Part shown: piece after piece, positions 16,439 to 25,586 of the stretch
Layout of the letters: every line of letters begins with the position of its first letter
How positions within the stretch are numbered: the first letter of the stretch is position 1
Source of the DNA: Actinotalea endophytica
Lineage (GTDB): Bacteria; Actinomycetota; Actinomycetes; Actinomycetales; Cellulomonadaceae
DNA: 64,000 nucleotides
Direction of reading: 5' to 3'
NCBI RefSeq assembly: GCF_025717005.1
Contig: NZ_JAOVZU010000002.1
Coordinates: forward strand, 95,470 to 159,469
Notes under the pieces: model-generated
Told to the model about the DNA's origin: nothing
Database searches by the model: none
Seen by the model: only the letters and a program-made list of their open reading frames with translations
Made by a program: the position numbers and the translations under genes

Positions 16439-16439
<1 letters not shown>
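13836..16439 (-). CDS. pheT: Phenylalanine-tRNA ligase beta subunit
   Basis: Beta subunit of the alpha2-beta2 synthetase, 867 residues, bacterial long type. In order: N-terminal MPRIPLTWLGEHV; an OB-fold tRNA-binding domain (GIICGAHNFGAGDLV, VALPGTTLPGG); the B3/B4 editing domain (about 210-400); B5 (YTADEVLGTLRALG); the degenerate catalytic-like core; and the C-terminal anticodon-binding FDX-ACB domain with STFPLAKEDLAFVVD. The ATG overlaps the pheS stop by one base (TGATG). Confidence 0.97.
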
Positions 16440-17754
<1,315 letters not shown>

Positions 17755-17773
17755 TGAGGTAAGGCTGCACTAA
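17755..17773 (+). promoter_or_regulatory. DtxR/IdeR-type iron box upstream of feoA
   Basis: The 19-mer TGAGGTAAGGCTGCACTAA matches the DtxR/IdeR consensus TWAGGTWAGSCTWACCTWA at 15 of 19 positions. It lies 39 nt before the feoA ATG, where a bound repressor would block transcription. This predicts ferrous-iron repression of the feo operon. Confidence 0.8.
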
Positions 17774-17812
17774 CTTCGTGCCATCCGCCCCGCTCGACGC
17801 CGAGGAGAACCG

Positions 17813-18061
17813 ATGACGAGCACCGCCGCGGCCGAACGTTCGCTCGCCGGGCTGCGCACCGGCGACGCCGCCACCGTCGCGGCGATCTGCGAGACCTGCG
17901 ACCCCGCGCTGCGCTGCCGGCTGCGCGACCTGGGCTTCACCGCTGGCACACCGGTGAGCTGCGTCCGGCGCGCACCGTTCGGCTCACCGATGGTCTACCG
18001 GATCGGCGAGACCGACCTGTGCCTGCGCCGCGGCCTCGCCGAGCTGGTGCTCGTCCGGTGA
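17813..18061 (+). CDS. feoA: FeoA ferrous iron transport accessory protein
   Basis: Small cytoplasmic SH3-like protein of 82 residues that assists FeoB. It shows the usual LRTGDAATV start, a CRLRDLGFTAGTPV segment (family pattern RLxxLGlxpGt.v) and the closing LRRGLAELVLV. A Cys pair (CETCDPALRC) near residues 27-35 is unusual and could bind metal, which is inference. A GAGGAGAA site precedes the ATG. The stop overlaps the feoB GTG as GTGA. Preceded by an iron box. Confidence 0.92.
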   Translation: MTSTAAAERSLAGLRTGDAATVAAICETCDPALRCRLRDLGFTAGTPVSCVRRAPFGSPMVYRIGETDLCLRRGLAELVLVR

Positions 18062-19995
18062 CCGCCACCTGCCACGACCCGGCCCCGCACGCCGGCGCAC
18101 CGGCCGGGACGGCGGACATCGCGCTCGTCGGGCCACCGAACACCGGCAAGTCGAGCGTCTTCAACCACCTCACCGGGATGCGGGTGAAGACCGCGAACTA
18201 CCCGGGGGTCACGGTCACCCGCGCATCGGGCCGCGTCGAGGGCCGCGACGGGCTGCCCGACGTCATCCTGACCGACCTGCCCGGCACCTACGGCCTGACC
18301 CCGGTCAGCCCCGACGAGCAGGTGGTGGCGGACCACGTCGCCGGGCGGCTCGACGGCGCGGCCGCCCCGGACGCCCTCGTGCTCGTCGTCGACTCGACGA
18401 CCCTGCGGCGCTCGATGCCCCTGATCGCGGCGGCGCTCGCGACCGGACGGCCCTGCGCGGTCGCCCTCACGATGACCGACGAGCTGCGCGGCCGGGCCGG
18501 CGACCTCGACCCCGTGGCCCTCGGCACCGCGCTCGGCGTACCCGTGCAGGAGGTCGTCGGGCACCGCGGACGCGGCGTCCCCGCGCTGCGCGCGACCATC
18601 CTCGGCTGGCGCTCGTGGGACCTGCCGGTCCTGCCGCCGCCGGTCGACGACGACCAGCAGCTCGAGGCCTGGACCTCGTCCGTGCTCGGCGCGGCCGCGT
18701 ACCGGGCCCCGTCGCTGCCGGCACGCTCACGCGGGATCGACCGCGTGCTGCTCCACCCCGTCGGCGGGCTGGTCGCGTTCCTGCTCGTGATGGCCGCGTT
18801 CTTCCAGACGATCTTCACCGTGGCAGCGCCGCTGCAGGGACTCATCGAGACCGCGTTCGCGTGGCTGGCCGACCTCGCAGCGGCGTCGATCACCCAGCCC
18901 CTGCTGGCGGACCTGGTCGGCACCGCACTGATCGGCGGCGTCGGTGGGGTGCTCGTCTTCCTGCCCCAGATCGCTCTGCTCTTCCTGCTGCTCGCCGTGC
19001 TCGAGGGCTCGGGCTACCTGGCGCGGGCGGCCGTGCTGATGGACCGCGTGATGGCCCTCACCGGCCTCGACGGGCGAGCGTTCGTGTCGATGCTCTCCTC
19101 CGTGGCGTGCGCCGTGCCGGGGATCATGTCGACCCGCACCATGCCGTCGTCGCGGGACCGGCTCGCGACGATGCTCACCGCGCCCCTGATGCCGTGCGCC
19201 GCACGGCTTCCGGTGTACCTCCTGCTGGTCGTGATGCTCGTTCCCGGCACGGCGACCTGGGGCCCGTTCGGCGTGCAGGGCCTCGTGCTGCTCGGGCTGT
19301 ACCTGCTCGGCGGTCTGTCCGCCCTCGTCGCCGCCGCGGTGCTGACCCGGACCACGCTGCGCGGCGGCGGGCTGCCGTTCTACCTGGAGCTGCCGCCCTA
19401 CCGCGTCCCGTCATGGCGCACCGTGGCCCGCACGGTCGGCGGTGCGGTGGGCGCCTTCCTGCGCAAGATGGCCACCGTCATCCTGGTCTCGTCGCTCGTG
19501 CTGTGGGCTCTGATGTCGTTCCCGCTGCGCTCCGCGGAGACCGCCCAGATGCCCGAGGCCGAGGCGTCCGCCTACGTCCTCGACCACAGCTGGGCCGCGT
19601 CGCTGGGGCGCGCCGTCGAACCGGTCTTCGCCCCCCTCGGGTTCGACTGGCGCACCGACGTCGGCCTGATCGGCGCCATGGCGGCGCGCGAGGTGTTCGT
19701 CTCCACGATGGGGCAGGTCGCCGCGGCGGAGGATCCCGACAACCCGGCGGACGCACTGGCCGGTCTCACCTGGAGCGACGGACCGCGCGCCGGGGAACCC
19801 CTGTTCACGCCGCCGACCATCGCGGCCCTGCTCGTGTTCTTCGTGTACGCCCTGCAGTGCTTCGCGACCATCGCGGTGATGCGCCGGGAGTCGAACTCGT
19901 GGCGGTGGCCACTGCTCGCGTTCGTCGGGATGGGCGCCGCGGCGTGGATCATGGCGTGGCTCGCCCGCACGGTCGTGGCGGCGGTGGCCGGATGA
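18058..19995 (+). CDS. feoB: FeoB ferrous iron transporter
   Basis: Membrane Fe(II) transporter with a GTPase domain, 645 residues. G1 is GPPNTGKSS (25-33), G2 lies in YPGVTV, and G3 is DLPG (73-76). The G4 guanine-specificity site, normally NMxD, reads TMTD (138-141). The membrane half has two Gate-like repeats, with SVACAVPGIMSTRTM and APLMPCAARLPVY, the Cys-containing pore motifs. The GTG at 18058 overlaps feoA, and the ATG of the next gene overlaps its stop. Shorter than E. coli FeoB (~770). Confidence 0.95.
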   Translation: MTATCHDPAPHAGAPAGTADIALVGPPNTGKSSVFNHLTGMRVKTANYPGVTVTRASGRVEGRDGLPDVILTDLPGTYGLTPVSPDEQVVADHVAGRLDGAAAPDALVLVVDSTTLRRSMPLIAAALATGRPCAVALTMTDELRGRAGDLDPVALGTALGVPVQEVVGHRGRGVPALRATILGWRSWDLPVLPPPVDDDQQLEAWTSSVLGAAAYRAPSLPARSRGIDRVLLHPVGGLVAFLLVMAAFFQTIFTVAAPLQGLIETAFAWLADLAAASITQPLLADLVGTALIGGVGGVLVFLPQIALLFLLLAVLEGSGYLARAAVLMDRVMALTGLDGRAFVSMLSSVACAVPGIMSTRTMPSSRDRLATMLTAPLMPCAARLPVYLLLVVMLVPGTATWGPFGVQGLVLLGLYLLGGLSALVAAAVLTRTTLRGGGLPFYLELPPYRVPSWRTVARTVGGAVGAFLRKMATVILVSSLVLWALMSFPLRSAETAQMPEAEASAYVLDHSWAASLGRAVEPVFAPLGFDWRTDVGLIGAMAAREVFVSTMGQVAAAEDPDNPADALAGLTWSDGPRAGEPLFTPPTIAALLVFFVYALQCFATIAVMRRESNSWRWPLLAFVGMGAAAWIMAWLARTVVAAVAG

Positions 19996-20555
19996 CCGCC
20001 GGTCCGATCGCCGTCCACCCGGAGCGCACCACGGACGAGGCGACGCTGCTCTGGCGCTTCGGCGCCGGCGGGCCACCCCAGGGCGCCGCCTGGACCGCCG
20101 CGATCGAGCACGCCCTGGCCCCGCTGCAGGCGAGCGGCGTCGTCAGCACCACGGTGTGCCGGGCCGACGCCGTCGCCGTGACGCTCACCCCGGGGCTCCC
20201 CTGGATCGCCCACGCGGCCGCGGTTCGTGGCGCGCTGCAGGCCGCCGCCGAAGCCCTCGCCGGTGCGCCCGACGACCCCGGGCTCCGGCGAGAGCTCCTC
20301 GCCGACGCGGCACGTGACGCCGTCGACCGCGTGGTCGGCCCCTATGCGGCGGGCCACGGCGGCGCGGTCGAGATCGTGGAGGTGACGACGGAGGTCGTCC
20401 GGCTGACCCTGTCGGGCGCGTGCCACGGCTGCCCGGCCGCGGCCCTGACGGTGCACGCGCGACTCGAGCACCTGATCCGCTCACGTGCCCCGTGGCTCGA
20501 CCACGTCGAGGTGGCCGGCCTTCAGCCGAGCCTCGCGCTGGCCCGCACCGCGTAG
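19992..20555 (+). CDS. NifU C-terminal-like domain protein, third gene of the feo operon
   Basis: Protein of 187 residues. The N-terminal half (1-100) is poorly conserved and was not recognised. The C-terminal half (100-170) resembles the NifU/Nfu iron-sulfur domain, with the metal-binding SGACHGCPAAALTV (Cys144 and Cys147) preceded by GGAVEIVEVTTEVVRLTL. It overlaps feoB as ATGA, so it is co-translated and co-regulated by iron. A role as a FeoC-like partner or iron-sulfur sensor for FeoB is inference. The last 34 nt overlap the convergent thpR. Confidence 0.82.
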   Translation: MTAGPIAVHPERTTDEATLLWRFGAGGPPQGAAWTAAIEHALAPLQASGVVSTTVCRADAVAVTLTPGLPWIAHAAAVRGALQAAAEALAGAPDDPGLRRELLADAARDAVDRVVGPYAAGHGGAVEIVEVTTEVVRLTLSGACHGCPAAALTVHARLEHLIRSRAPWLDHVEVAGLQPSLALARTA

Positions 20556-21121
20556 CGAGGTCCGCCACCGCGGCCCTGACCCGGCCAGGACTCCTCGACG
20601 AGCAGCTCGCCCACCCGCCACGACGGCCCCTCGTACAACGCCAACGCGTGGACCAGGTGGTCGACCGGACCGGGGAGCCGGGACCGGTCGCGCGCGCACG
20701 CCCGGCGCGCGGCCGAGCCGTCGTCGACCACCCGTCCCACGGTGAGGTGCGGACGCATCCGCTCGCGCGTGTCGCGGAACGAGCTGACCAGCTCCCCGGC
20801 CTGCCGCAGTGCGGCGGCGAGCGTCGCCATGGCCTCGGTCTGCCCCGAGGTGCCGATCCACATCGTCCGCCCGGAGAACACGCCCGCGCCGCGCAGTCGC
20901 AGCTCGAAGGGCGTCGTGCGTGCGGCGACCTCCGCGACGGCCCCGAGCAGGTCCGGTACGGCGCCCTCCGGCACCTCGCCGAAGAAGGCCACCGTGAGGT
21001 GCCAGTTCTCCTCGGCGGTCCACCGCACCGGGGCGTCGACGCCCGCCGTGGTCAGGGCGAGGGCGTCGCGCAGGTGATCGAGCACGGGCACGGGCGGGCG
21101 GACCGAGGCGAACAGGCGCAC
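20522..21121 (-). CDS. thpR: RNA 2',3'-cyclic phosphodiesterase (2'-5' RNA ligase family)
   Basis: 2H-phosphoesterase of 199 residues with its two signature HxTx motifs, HLTV at 41-44 and HLTV at 125-128, in the expected ENWHLTVAFFGEV and RPHLTVGR contexts. It hydrolyses 2',3'-cyclic phosphates on RNA ends. The biological substrate is unclear. The GTG start at 21121 gives the conserved VRLFASVRPP. Its 3' end overlaps the NifU-like gene by 34 nt, tail to tail. Confidence 0.9.
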   Translation of the reverse strand: MRLFASVRPPVPVLDHLRDALALTTAGVDAPVRWTAEENWHLTVAFFGEVPEGAVPDLLGAVAEVAARTTPFELRLRGAGVFSGRTMWIGTSGQTEAMATLAAALRQAGELVSSFRDTRERMRPHLTVGRVVDDGSAARRACARDRSRLPGPVDHLVHALALYEGPSWRVGELLVEESWPGQGRGGGPRYAVRASARLG

Positions 21122-21187
21122 GACGCTCAGGATGCCAGGCGTCCTCGCCCCCGGTCCCCCGACGCCGATCCCCGCTCCGGAGTGCGC

Positions 21188-21264
21188 GGGGTCAGGCAGG
21201 GGTCAGCCAGGGGTCAGCCAGGGATCAGGCACGGATCAGGGACGGATCAGGGACGGATCAGGGG
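21188..21264 (+). repeat. Seven tandem 11-bp units between thpR and the PspC gene
   Basis: Seven uninterrupted 11-bp units begin at 21188. The first four are GGGGTCAGGCA-like and the last three CGGATCAGGGA-like, giving a consensus NGGRTCAGSNA. The array lies in the divergent intergenic region between thpR and the PspC-domain gene. The period is close to one DNA helical turn, so each unit faces the same side. It is not coding in a conserved frame. Confidence 0.85.
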
Positions 21265-21350
21265 CTGCCCCCGATGCCGACGGGGTCCCGCGGGCGGGAT
21301 CGTGGAGCAGCGCCGGACAGCCCGGCGCGTCGAGAGGAGCCCCACCGATC

Positions 21351-21611
21351 ATGATCCACGACCAGATGGCCCACCAGGGCCTCGTCCGCCCCGAGCGGGA
21401 CCGCGTCCTGGCCGGCGTGTGTGCCGGCCTCGGTCGGCGGTTCGGCCTGGACCCGTGGCCCGCACGCCTGCTCTTCGTGCTGGTGCTGATGCTGATCCCG
21501 GGCAGCCAGATCCTCGTGTACCCGATCCTGTGGATCCTGATGCCCTCGGAGCGGTCGCTCTACCAGCCGCAGCCCTACCCCGCTCCGCCCGCACCGGCCA
21601 ACCAGGTCTGA
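21351..21611 (+). CDS. Small PspC-domain membrane protein
   Basis: Protein of 86 residues. The PspC family block RVLAGVCAGLGRRFGLDPWP is followed by one membrane segment (LLFVLVLMLIPGSQILVYPI), then WILMPSE, which closes the domain. The C-terminus is Pro-rich. Family members are linked to envelope stress, but this one's role is unknown. The ATG at 21351 has GAGAGGAG about 12 nt upstream. An internal ATG at 21366 is possible but too far from that site. A stem-loop follows the stop. Confidence 0.85.
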   Translation: MIHDQMAHQGLVRPERDRVLAGVCAGLGRRFGLDPWPARLLFVLVLMLIPGSQILVYPILWILMPSERSLYQPQPYPAPPAPANQV

Positions 21612-21620
21612 CCGACCGGC

Positions 21621-21660
21621 AGCGCCCGCGTCACAGCGCTCAGCGCTGGGCGCGGGCGCT
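21621..21660. terminator. Bidirectional stem-loop between the PspC gene and the TrmH-like gene
   Basis: AGCGCCCGCG (21621-21630) pairs perfectly with CGCGGGCGCT (21651-21660) around a 20-nt loop. It follows the PspC gene stop by 9 nt and overlaps the last codons of the convergent methyltransferase gene. Confidence 0.7.
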
Positions 21661-22461
21661 CGCGTACAGGCAGACCGCTGCAGCAGTCGCGAGGTTCAGC
21701 GACTCGGCCGCGCCACGCAGCGGGATCCGCACGACCGCATCGGCCTTCGCGAGATCCTCGGCCGGCAACCCCCAGGCCTCGTTGCCGAACAGCCATGCGG
21801 TGGGCGCGCGCAGGTCGGGACGATCCTCGGCGTCGTCGGCAGCGGCGGCGTCCAGGAGGTCGTCGAGGTCGTGCTCGCCGGCACCGTCCGCGGCCAGCAC
21901 CTGCAGACCGGTCCCGCGCAGCCGCATCAGCGCCTCGTCGAGGTGGCCGGCCCGTAGCACCGGCAGGTGGAAGAGCGACCCGGCGGTCGCACGCACGACC
22001 TTCGGGTTGAAGACGTCGACCGCGTGCCCGGCGAGCACCACGGCCGAGGCGCCCGCGGCGTCGGCGGCCCGGATCACCGTCCCGGCGTTGCCCGGGTCGC
22101 GCACCTCGGCGAGCACGGCGACCAGTCGCGACTGACCCAGCTGGTCCAGGGTGAGCGCCCACGTGCGCGCCACCGCGAGCACACCCTGCGCGTCACGTGA
22201 CATCGCGTCGAGCACCTCGGCGGTGCCCACCTCCACCGTCAGGTCGCCGAGCCGCGCCGCGGCGACGATCTCCGGGTAGCGGTCGATCGCGGCGGCGGTC
22301 ATCACCAGGTCGAGGACACGGTCCGGCATGTGCCGGACCAGCTCTCGTACCGGTTGCGGCCCCTCGACGAGGAACCGGCCCCGCCGCTCACGCACCGGAC
22401 GCCCGGCCAGTGCCCGCACCGCCTTGACCCGCTCGGCGCGGGGGTTGGTCAGCTCGGGCAC
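21640..22461 (-). CDS. TrmH/SpoU-family RNA methyltransferase
   Basis: SAM-dependent 2'-O-methyltransferase of 273 residues. The N-terminal substrate-binding segment contains RGRFLVEGPQPVREL. The knotted SPOUT domain shows motif 1 AEVRDPGNAGTVIRAADAAG, motif 2 LFGNEAWGLP and motif 3 IPLRGAAESLNLATAAAV. Whether the target is 23S rRNA or tRNA is not visible. It lies 28 nt after rplT and is probably the last gene of the infC-rpmI-rplT operon. GTG start. Confidence 0.92.
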   Translation of the reverse strand: MPELTNPRAERVKAVRALAGRPVRERRGRFLVEGPQPVRELVRHMPDRVLDLVMTAAAIDRYPEIVAAARLGDLTVEVGTAEVLDAMSRDAQGVLAVARTWALTLDQLGQSRLVAVLAEVRDPGNAGTVIRAADAAGASAVVLAGHAVDVFNPKVVRATAGSLFHLPVLRAGHLDEALMRLRGTGLQVLAADGAGEHDLDDLLDAAAADDAEDRPDLRAPTAWLFGNEAWGLPAEDLAKADAVVRIPLRGAAESLNLATAAAVCLYASARAQR

Positions 22462-22489
22462 GACCGGGCGTCCAGGTGAGATGCGGTGC

Positions 22490-22873
22490 TCAGGCCGCCG
22501 ACGGCGCGTTGACGTCGGCCGGCAGCGCCTGCTTGGCGACCTCGACCAGTGCGGCGAACGCCTGGTCGTCGCTCACGGCGAGCTCGGCGAGAACGCGACG
22601 GTCGACCTCCACACCCGCGAGCTTCAGGCCCTGGATGAGGCGGTTGTAGGTCAGGCCGTGCGCGCGCGAGGCCGCGTTGATGCGCTGGATCCACAGCCGG
22701 CGGAAGTCACCCTTGCGCGCCTTGCGGTCGCGGTAGGAGTAGACCAGCGAGTGGGTGACCTGCTCCTTCGCCTTGCGGTAGAGGCGCGAGCGCTGGCCGC
22801 GGTAGCCGCTGGCGCGCTCGAGGGTCGTACGACGCTTCTTCTGGGCGTTGACCGCCCGCTTCACGCGTGCCAC
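22490..22873 (-). CDS. rplT: 50S ribosomal protein L20
   Basis: 127 residues, the usual length. The basic N-terminus [13 protein letters not shown], the [15 protein letters not shown] block and [17 protein letters not shown] are diagnostic. It binds 23S rRNA early in assembly. GTG start with AAAGGAG upstream. Follows rpmI by 54 nt in the infC operon. Confidence 0.98.
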   Translation of the reverse strand: MARVKRAVNAQKKRRTTLERASGYRGQRSRLYRKAKEQVTHSLVYSYRDRKARKGDFRRLWIQRINAASRAHGLTYNRLIQGLKLAGVEVDRRVLAELAVSDDQAFAALVEVAKQALPADVNAPSAA

Positions 22874-22927
22874 GTGATGCTCCTTTCAGGGCTCACAGGT
22901 GAGTCCGGGGCGCACGGCCCGCGGCGG

Positions 22928-23122
22928 TCACTTGCCGAGCAGCTTCTTGATCTTGGGGACGTCGGCAGAGGCAACCGGCTGGTCAGAGGCCAGGCGGCGG
23001 GTCAGGCGGCTGGACTTGCGCTCGAACAGGTGGCGGGCACCGGCCTGCTCGCGCATGAGCTTGCCGCTCCCGGTCACCCGGAAACGCTTCTTCGCACCGC
23101 TGTGCGTCTTGTTCTTCGGCAC
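22928..23122 (-). CDS. rpmI: 50S ribosomal protein L35
   Basis: 64 residues, very basic, with the family start [20 protein letters not shown] and the internal [17 protein letters not shown] start at 23122 preceded by AAAGGG. Lies between infC and rplT in the classical order. Confidence 0.98.
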   Translation of the reverse strand: MPKNKTHSGAKKRFRVTGSGKLMREQAGARHLFERKSSRLTRRLASDQPVASADVPKIKKLLGK

Positions 23123-23174
23123 GGGTGTGCCCTTTCTGGTCAGGCCGCCCGGCTGGGCGGCACGTGTGCGGGGA

Positions 23175-24176
23175 TCAGCTCTTGGGTGCTCGCGGACGTG
23201 GCGCCGGCTTGGGGGCCGGCTTCGGCGTGGCCGGGGCCGCGGGCTTCGGTGCGGCGGAGGCCGCCGGCTTCGGGGCCGCGGAGGAAGCGGGCTTCGGCGC
23301 CGCAGGACGCGGCGACGGGGCCGGCTTCGGGGCCGCGGACGACGACGGCTTCGCGGCAGACGCAGGCTTCGCGGCAGACGCAGGCTTCGGCTCGCTCGCG
23401 GGCTTCGGCTCGCTCGCGGGCTTCGGCTCGCTCGCGGGCTTCGGCTCGCTCGCGGGCTCGGGCGCGCTCGCGACCTCCGCAGTGGCCTCGGGTGCCGGTG
23501 CGGCCGGCGCCACGGGTGCTTCGGTCTGCTCGACCACGGGCTCCACGGAAGCGGACACCTCGACCGGCGCGGCAGGCTCCTCGACGCGGGACGAGTCCTT
23601 GGCCGCCTCGGCCTCGCGGGCCTTGCGTCGCTGCTCGTTCTTGACGTCGGCCTTCTTCTTGGTCGGGCCGAGCACCATGATCATGTTGCGCCCGTCCTGG
23701 CGGGGCATGCTCTCGATGGTGCCGAGCTCGGCCACGTCGTCGGCGAGGCGCTGGAGCAGCCGGACGCCCATCTCCGGGCGGGACTGCTCACGACCGCGGA
23801 ACATGATCATGACCTTGACCTTGTCGCCCGCCTTGAGGAAGCGCTCGACGTGGCCCTTCTTCGTGCCGTAGTCGTGCGGGTCGATCTTGAGCCGGAAGCG
23901 GATCTCCTTCAGGACCGTGTTGGCCTGGTTCCGCCGGGCCTCGCGGGCCTTCATGTCCGCCTCGTACTTGTACTTGCCGTAGTCCATGAGCTTGCAGACC
24001 GGCGGACGGGCGTCCGGAGCAACCTCGACCAGGTCGAGGTCGGCCTCCTGGGCCAGGCGCAGGGCGTCCTCCACGCGGACGATGCCGACCTGCTCGCCGT
24101 TGGGGCCGACCAGGCGGACCTCGGCGACGCGGATCCGATCGTTGATGCGGGGCTCGCTGATGTCTGGACTCCTCAT
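23175..24176 (-). CDS. infC: Translation initiation factor IF-3 with long C-terminal Ala/Pro/Lys tail
   Basis: IF-3 checks the start codon and prevents premature subunit joining. The N-domain ([20 protein letters not shown]), linker and C-domain ([30 protein letters not shown]) are complete by about residue 180. A further ~135 residues are low-complexity Ala/Pro/Lys/Glu, including EPKPAS repeats, against ~180-210 residues for typical IF-3. Coordinates use the ATG at 24176 (333 residues). However AGGAG at 24173-24169 lies 7 nt before an ATC at 24161, so the true start may be that ATC, giving (M)SEPRIND-type proteins as in other bacteria. Confidence 0.95.
   Translation of the reverse strand: MRSPDISEPRINDRIRVAEVRLVGPNGEQVGIVRVEDALRLAQEADLDLVEVAPDARPPVCKLMDYGKYKYEADMKAREARRNQANTVLKEIRFRLKIDPHDYGTKKGHVERFLKAGDKVKVMIMFRGREQSRPEMGVRLLQRLADDVAELGTIESMPRQDGRNMIMVLGPTKKKADVKNEQRRKAREAEAAKDSSRVEEPAAPVEVSASVEPVVEQTEAPVAPAAPAPEATAEVASAPEPASEPKPASEPKPASEPKPASEPKPASAAKPASAAKPSSSAAPKPAPSPRPAAPKPASSAAPKPAASAAPKPAAPATPKPAPKPAPRPRAPKS
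23383..23454 (-). repeat. Four perfect 18-bp tandem repeats inside infC
   Basis: Four identical 18-bp units (plus strand GGCTTCGGCTCGCTCGCG) encode the PAS-EPK repeats of the IF-3 tail. Just beyond them, at 23350-23385, a related 18-bp unit (TTCGCGGCAGACGCAGGC) is duplicated. Exact nucleotide identity indicates recent slippage or unequal exchange. Confidence 0.95.
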
Positions 24177-24434
24177 GCTTCGTCGGGAGACCACCGACGA
24201 CGAAGAAGGCCTCCGACGCCGAGCGCGAGCGGAGGCCTGAGTCCGTGCCGCGAGTACGGCACACACGACCGCGCAGGGCGCGGCCGCCGGACCATGAACC
24301 CGGTACCTGTCGATCCGAGGATCAGTCGGCGCCTGGGTGGGAAGGACTCCACTTGTGCACCGGCCCCGACGTGCAGGCACGCTGGATGGGACCGGTTGGT
24401 CGTCGACCATGGTAGCACCTGCGAGGATCGGACC
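24177..24434. other. infC leader / divergent intergenic region with two stem-loops
   Basis: No gene is seen. Upstream of infC the minus-strand transcript can form a perfect 9-bp hairpin (AGGCCTCCG with CGGAGGCCT, 24207-24238) about 30 nt before the start, and a 6-bp hairpin (GTGCCG with CGGCAC, 24245-24262). The stronger one is followed by a TTCTTC stretch and could attenuate transcription or respond to a ribosomal protein. The function is inferred only. Confidence 0.55.
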
Positions 24435-24794
24435 ATGAGCGAGCCCGAGCAGCCCGAGTCCACCGCAGCACGCGACATCGCCGAGGTCCCCGCGGTCGAG
24501 GTGATCACCACCGCGGCCGTGCACCTGATGAGCGCGGCCGCCGTCAAGTGCGGCCTCGCGCCCGACACGGCCGGGCAGAGCGGCGCCGAGCTCACCGACC
24601 TCGACGAGGCGCGCAAGCTCATCGTCGCACTCGCCGGGCTCATCACCGCGGCGGCCCCCGACCTCGGCAGCCAGCACGCACGGTCGCTGCGCGACGGGCT
24701 GCGTTCGCTCCAGCTCGCCTTCCGGGAGGCGTCGCCCTACCCCGACCCCGTCGGCGAGGGTCCCGGCGAGGACCTCACCGGCCCGGTGAGCTGA
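24435..24794 (+). CDS. DUF1844-domain protein
   Basis: Conserved actinobacterial protein of 119 residues, commonly found beside infC. The alpha-helical core [19 protein letters not shown] and [18 protein letters not shown] match the DUF1844 pattern. The N- and C-terminal tails are acidic and disordered. Function unknown. No membrane segment. ATG with a GAGGA stretch 8 nt upstream. Divergent from infC. Confidence 0.85.
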   Translation: MSEPEQPESTAARDIAEVPAVEVITTAAVHLMSAAAVKCGLAPDTAGQSGAELTDLDEARKLIVALAGLITAAAPDLGSQHARSLRDGLRSLQLAFREASPYPDPVGEGPGEDLTGPVS

Positions 24795-24859
24795 AGGGCC
24801 CCGATCCGACCGGCCCCCGACGTGACCGAGACCACCCCGGGGTCCGCGGCCTCGCCACC

Positions 24860-24865
24860 TATCCT
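24860..24865 (+). promoter_or_regulatory. -10 box of leaderless promoter
   Basis: TATCCT ends 6 nt before the GTG at 24872. There is no ribosome-binding site in the gap. This positions the transcription start at or next to the start codon. Confidence 0.5.
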
Positions 24866-24871
24866 GAGACC

Positions 24872-25582
24872 GTGACCGAGCCGAGCGACGCCACCGTCCG
24901 CGCCGCCGGCCCCACGGGGCCGGATGCGCCCACGCAGGTGCCCGCGCCGCGGCACATCTCCACCTCGCCCTTCCCCGCGGCGCCCAGGATCCCGCCGCCC
25001 GAGCCGAACCGTCAGAGCCCCGCCGCGCACGCCGCCCTGCCCCCGGCCGCGGTGGTGCCCGCTCGGCGGCGCACGCCCCGCCGCTGGCAGGTCGCGACCG
25101 GACTCCTGCTGCTGTGCACGGCGGTGCTCGCCGCGAGCACCACCTACCTGTGGCGCACGTCGGACGCGTGGGAGGAGCGCGCCGGCGACTACGAGGCCGT
25201 CTCGCGCGACCTCGGTGCGCAGCTCGCGGACACCAAGCAGGAGCTCGACAGCACCATGGGCGAGCTCGACGCGGTCAGCGCACAGCTGCAGACCGCCCAG
25301 ACCCGGATCATCGAGCTCGCCGACGAGAAGGCCCAGATCGGCGACGACCGCGAGGCGCAGCGACTGCTCGCCGACTACCAGGAGCGCGTCACGGAGGCCG
25401 CCGGGCGGGTCGCGCTGGCGCTCGACCAGTGCGTCCAGGGGCAGAACCAGCTGATCGGCTACCTGGAGAACGCCGACCTCTACGACCCGGCCGACCTGGA
25501 CGCCTACGCCACCGACGTCCAGGACCTGTGCCAGGCGGCCACCGACGCCAACACGGCCCTGCAGAGCGAGCTGGCCCGGTGA
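24872..25582 (+). CDS. Single-span membrane protein with periplasm-side coiled coil
   Basis: Hypothetical protein of 236 residues. A Pro-rich cytoplasmic N-terminus (1-65) and a [10 protein letters not shown] basic patch precede a membrane helix (about 74-92). A coiled coil follows (about 105-155, rich in [17 protein letters not shown] heptads), then a helical tail with two Cys. No enzyme motif. GTG start chosen by the leaderless promoter and the Pro-rich start. Four nt after its stop begins a secreted protease, so they may be co-transcribed. Confidence 0.75.
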   Translation: MTEPSDATVRAAGPTGPDAPTQVPAPRHISTSPFPAAPRIPPPEPNRQSPAAHAALPPAAVVPARRRTPRRWQVATGLLLLCTAVLAASTTYLWRTSDAWEERAGDYEAVSRDLGAQLADTKQELDSTMGELDAVSAQLQTAQTRIIELADEKAQIGDDREAQRLLADYQERVTEAAGRVALALDQCVQGQNQLIGYLENADLYDPADLDAYATDVQDLCQAATDANTALQSELAR

Positions 25583-25586
25583 GTCG

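Noticed and set aside
21188..21264. CRISPR array
   Set aside because: Units are 11 bp and contiguous with no spacers. The 16- and 18-bp arrays are also plain tandem repeats. No cas genes nearby.
23125..23871. Plus-strand frame with [12 protein letters not shown] repeats resembling a PE-PGRS or silk-like protein
   Set aside because: It is the reverse complement of the IF-3 Ala/Pro/Lys tail repeats; no start signals or conservation.
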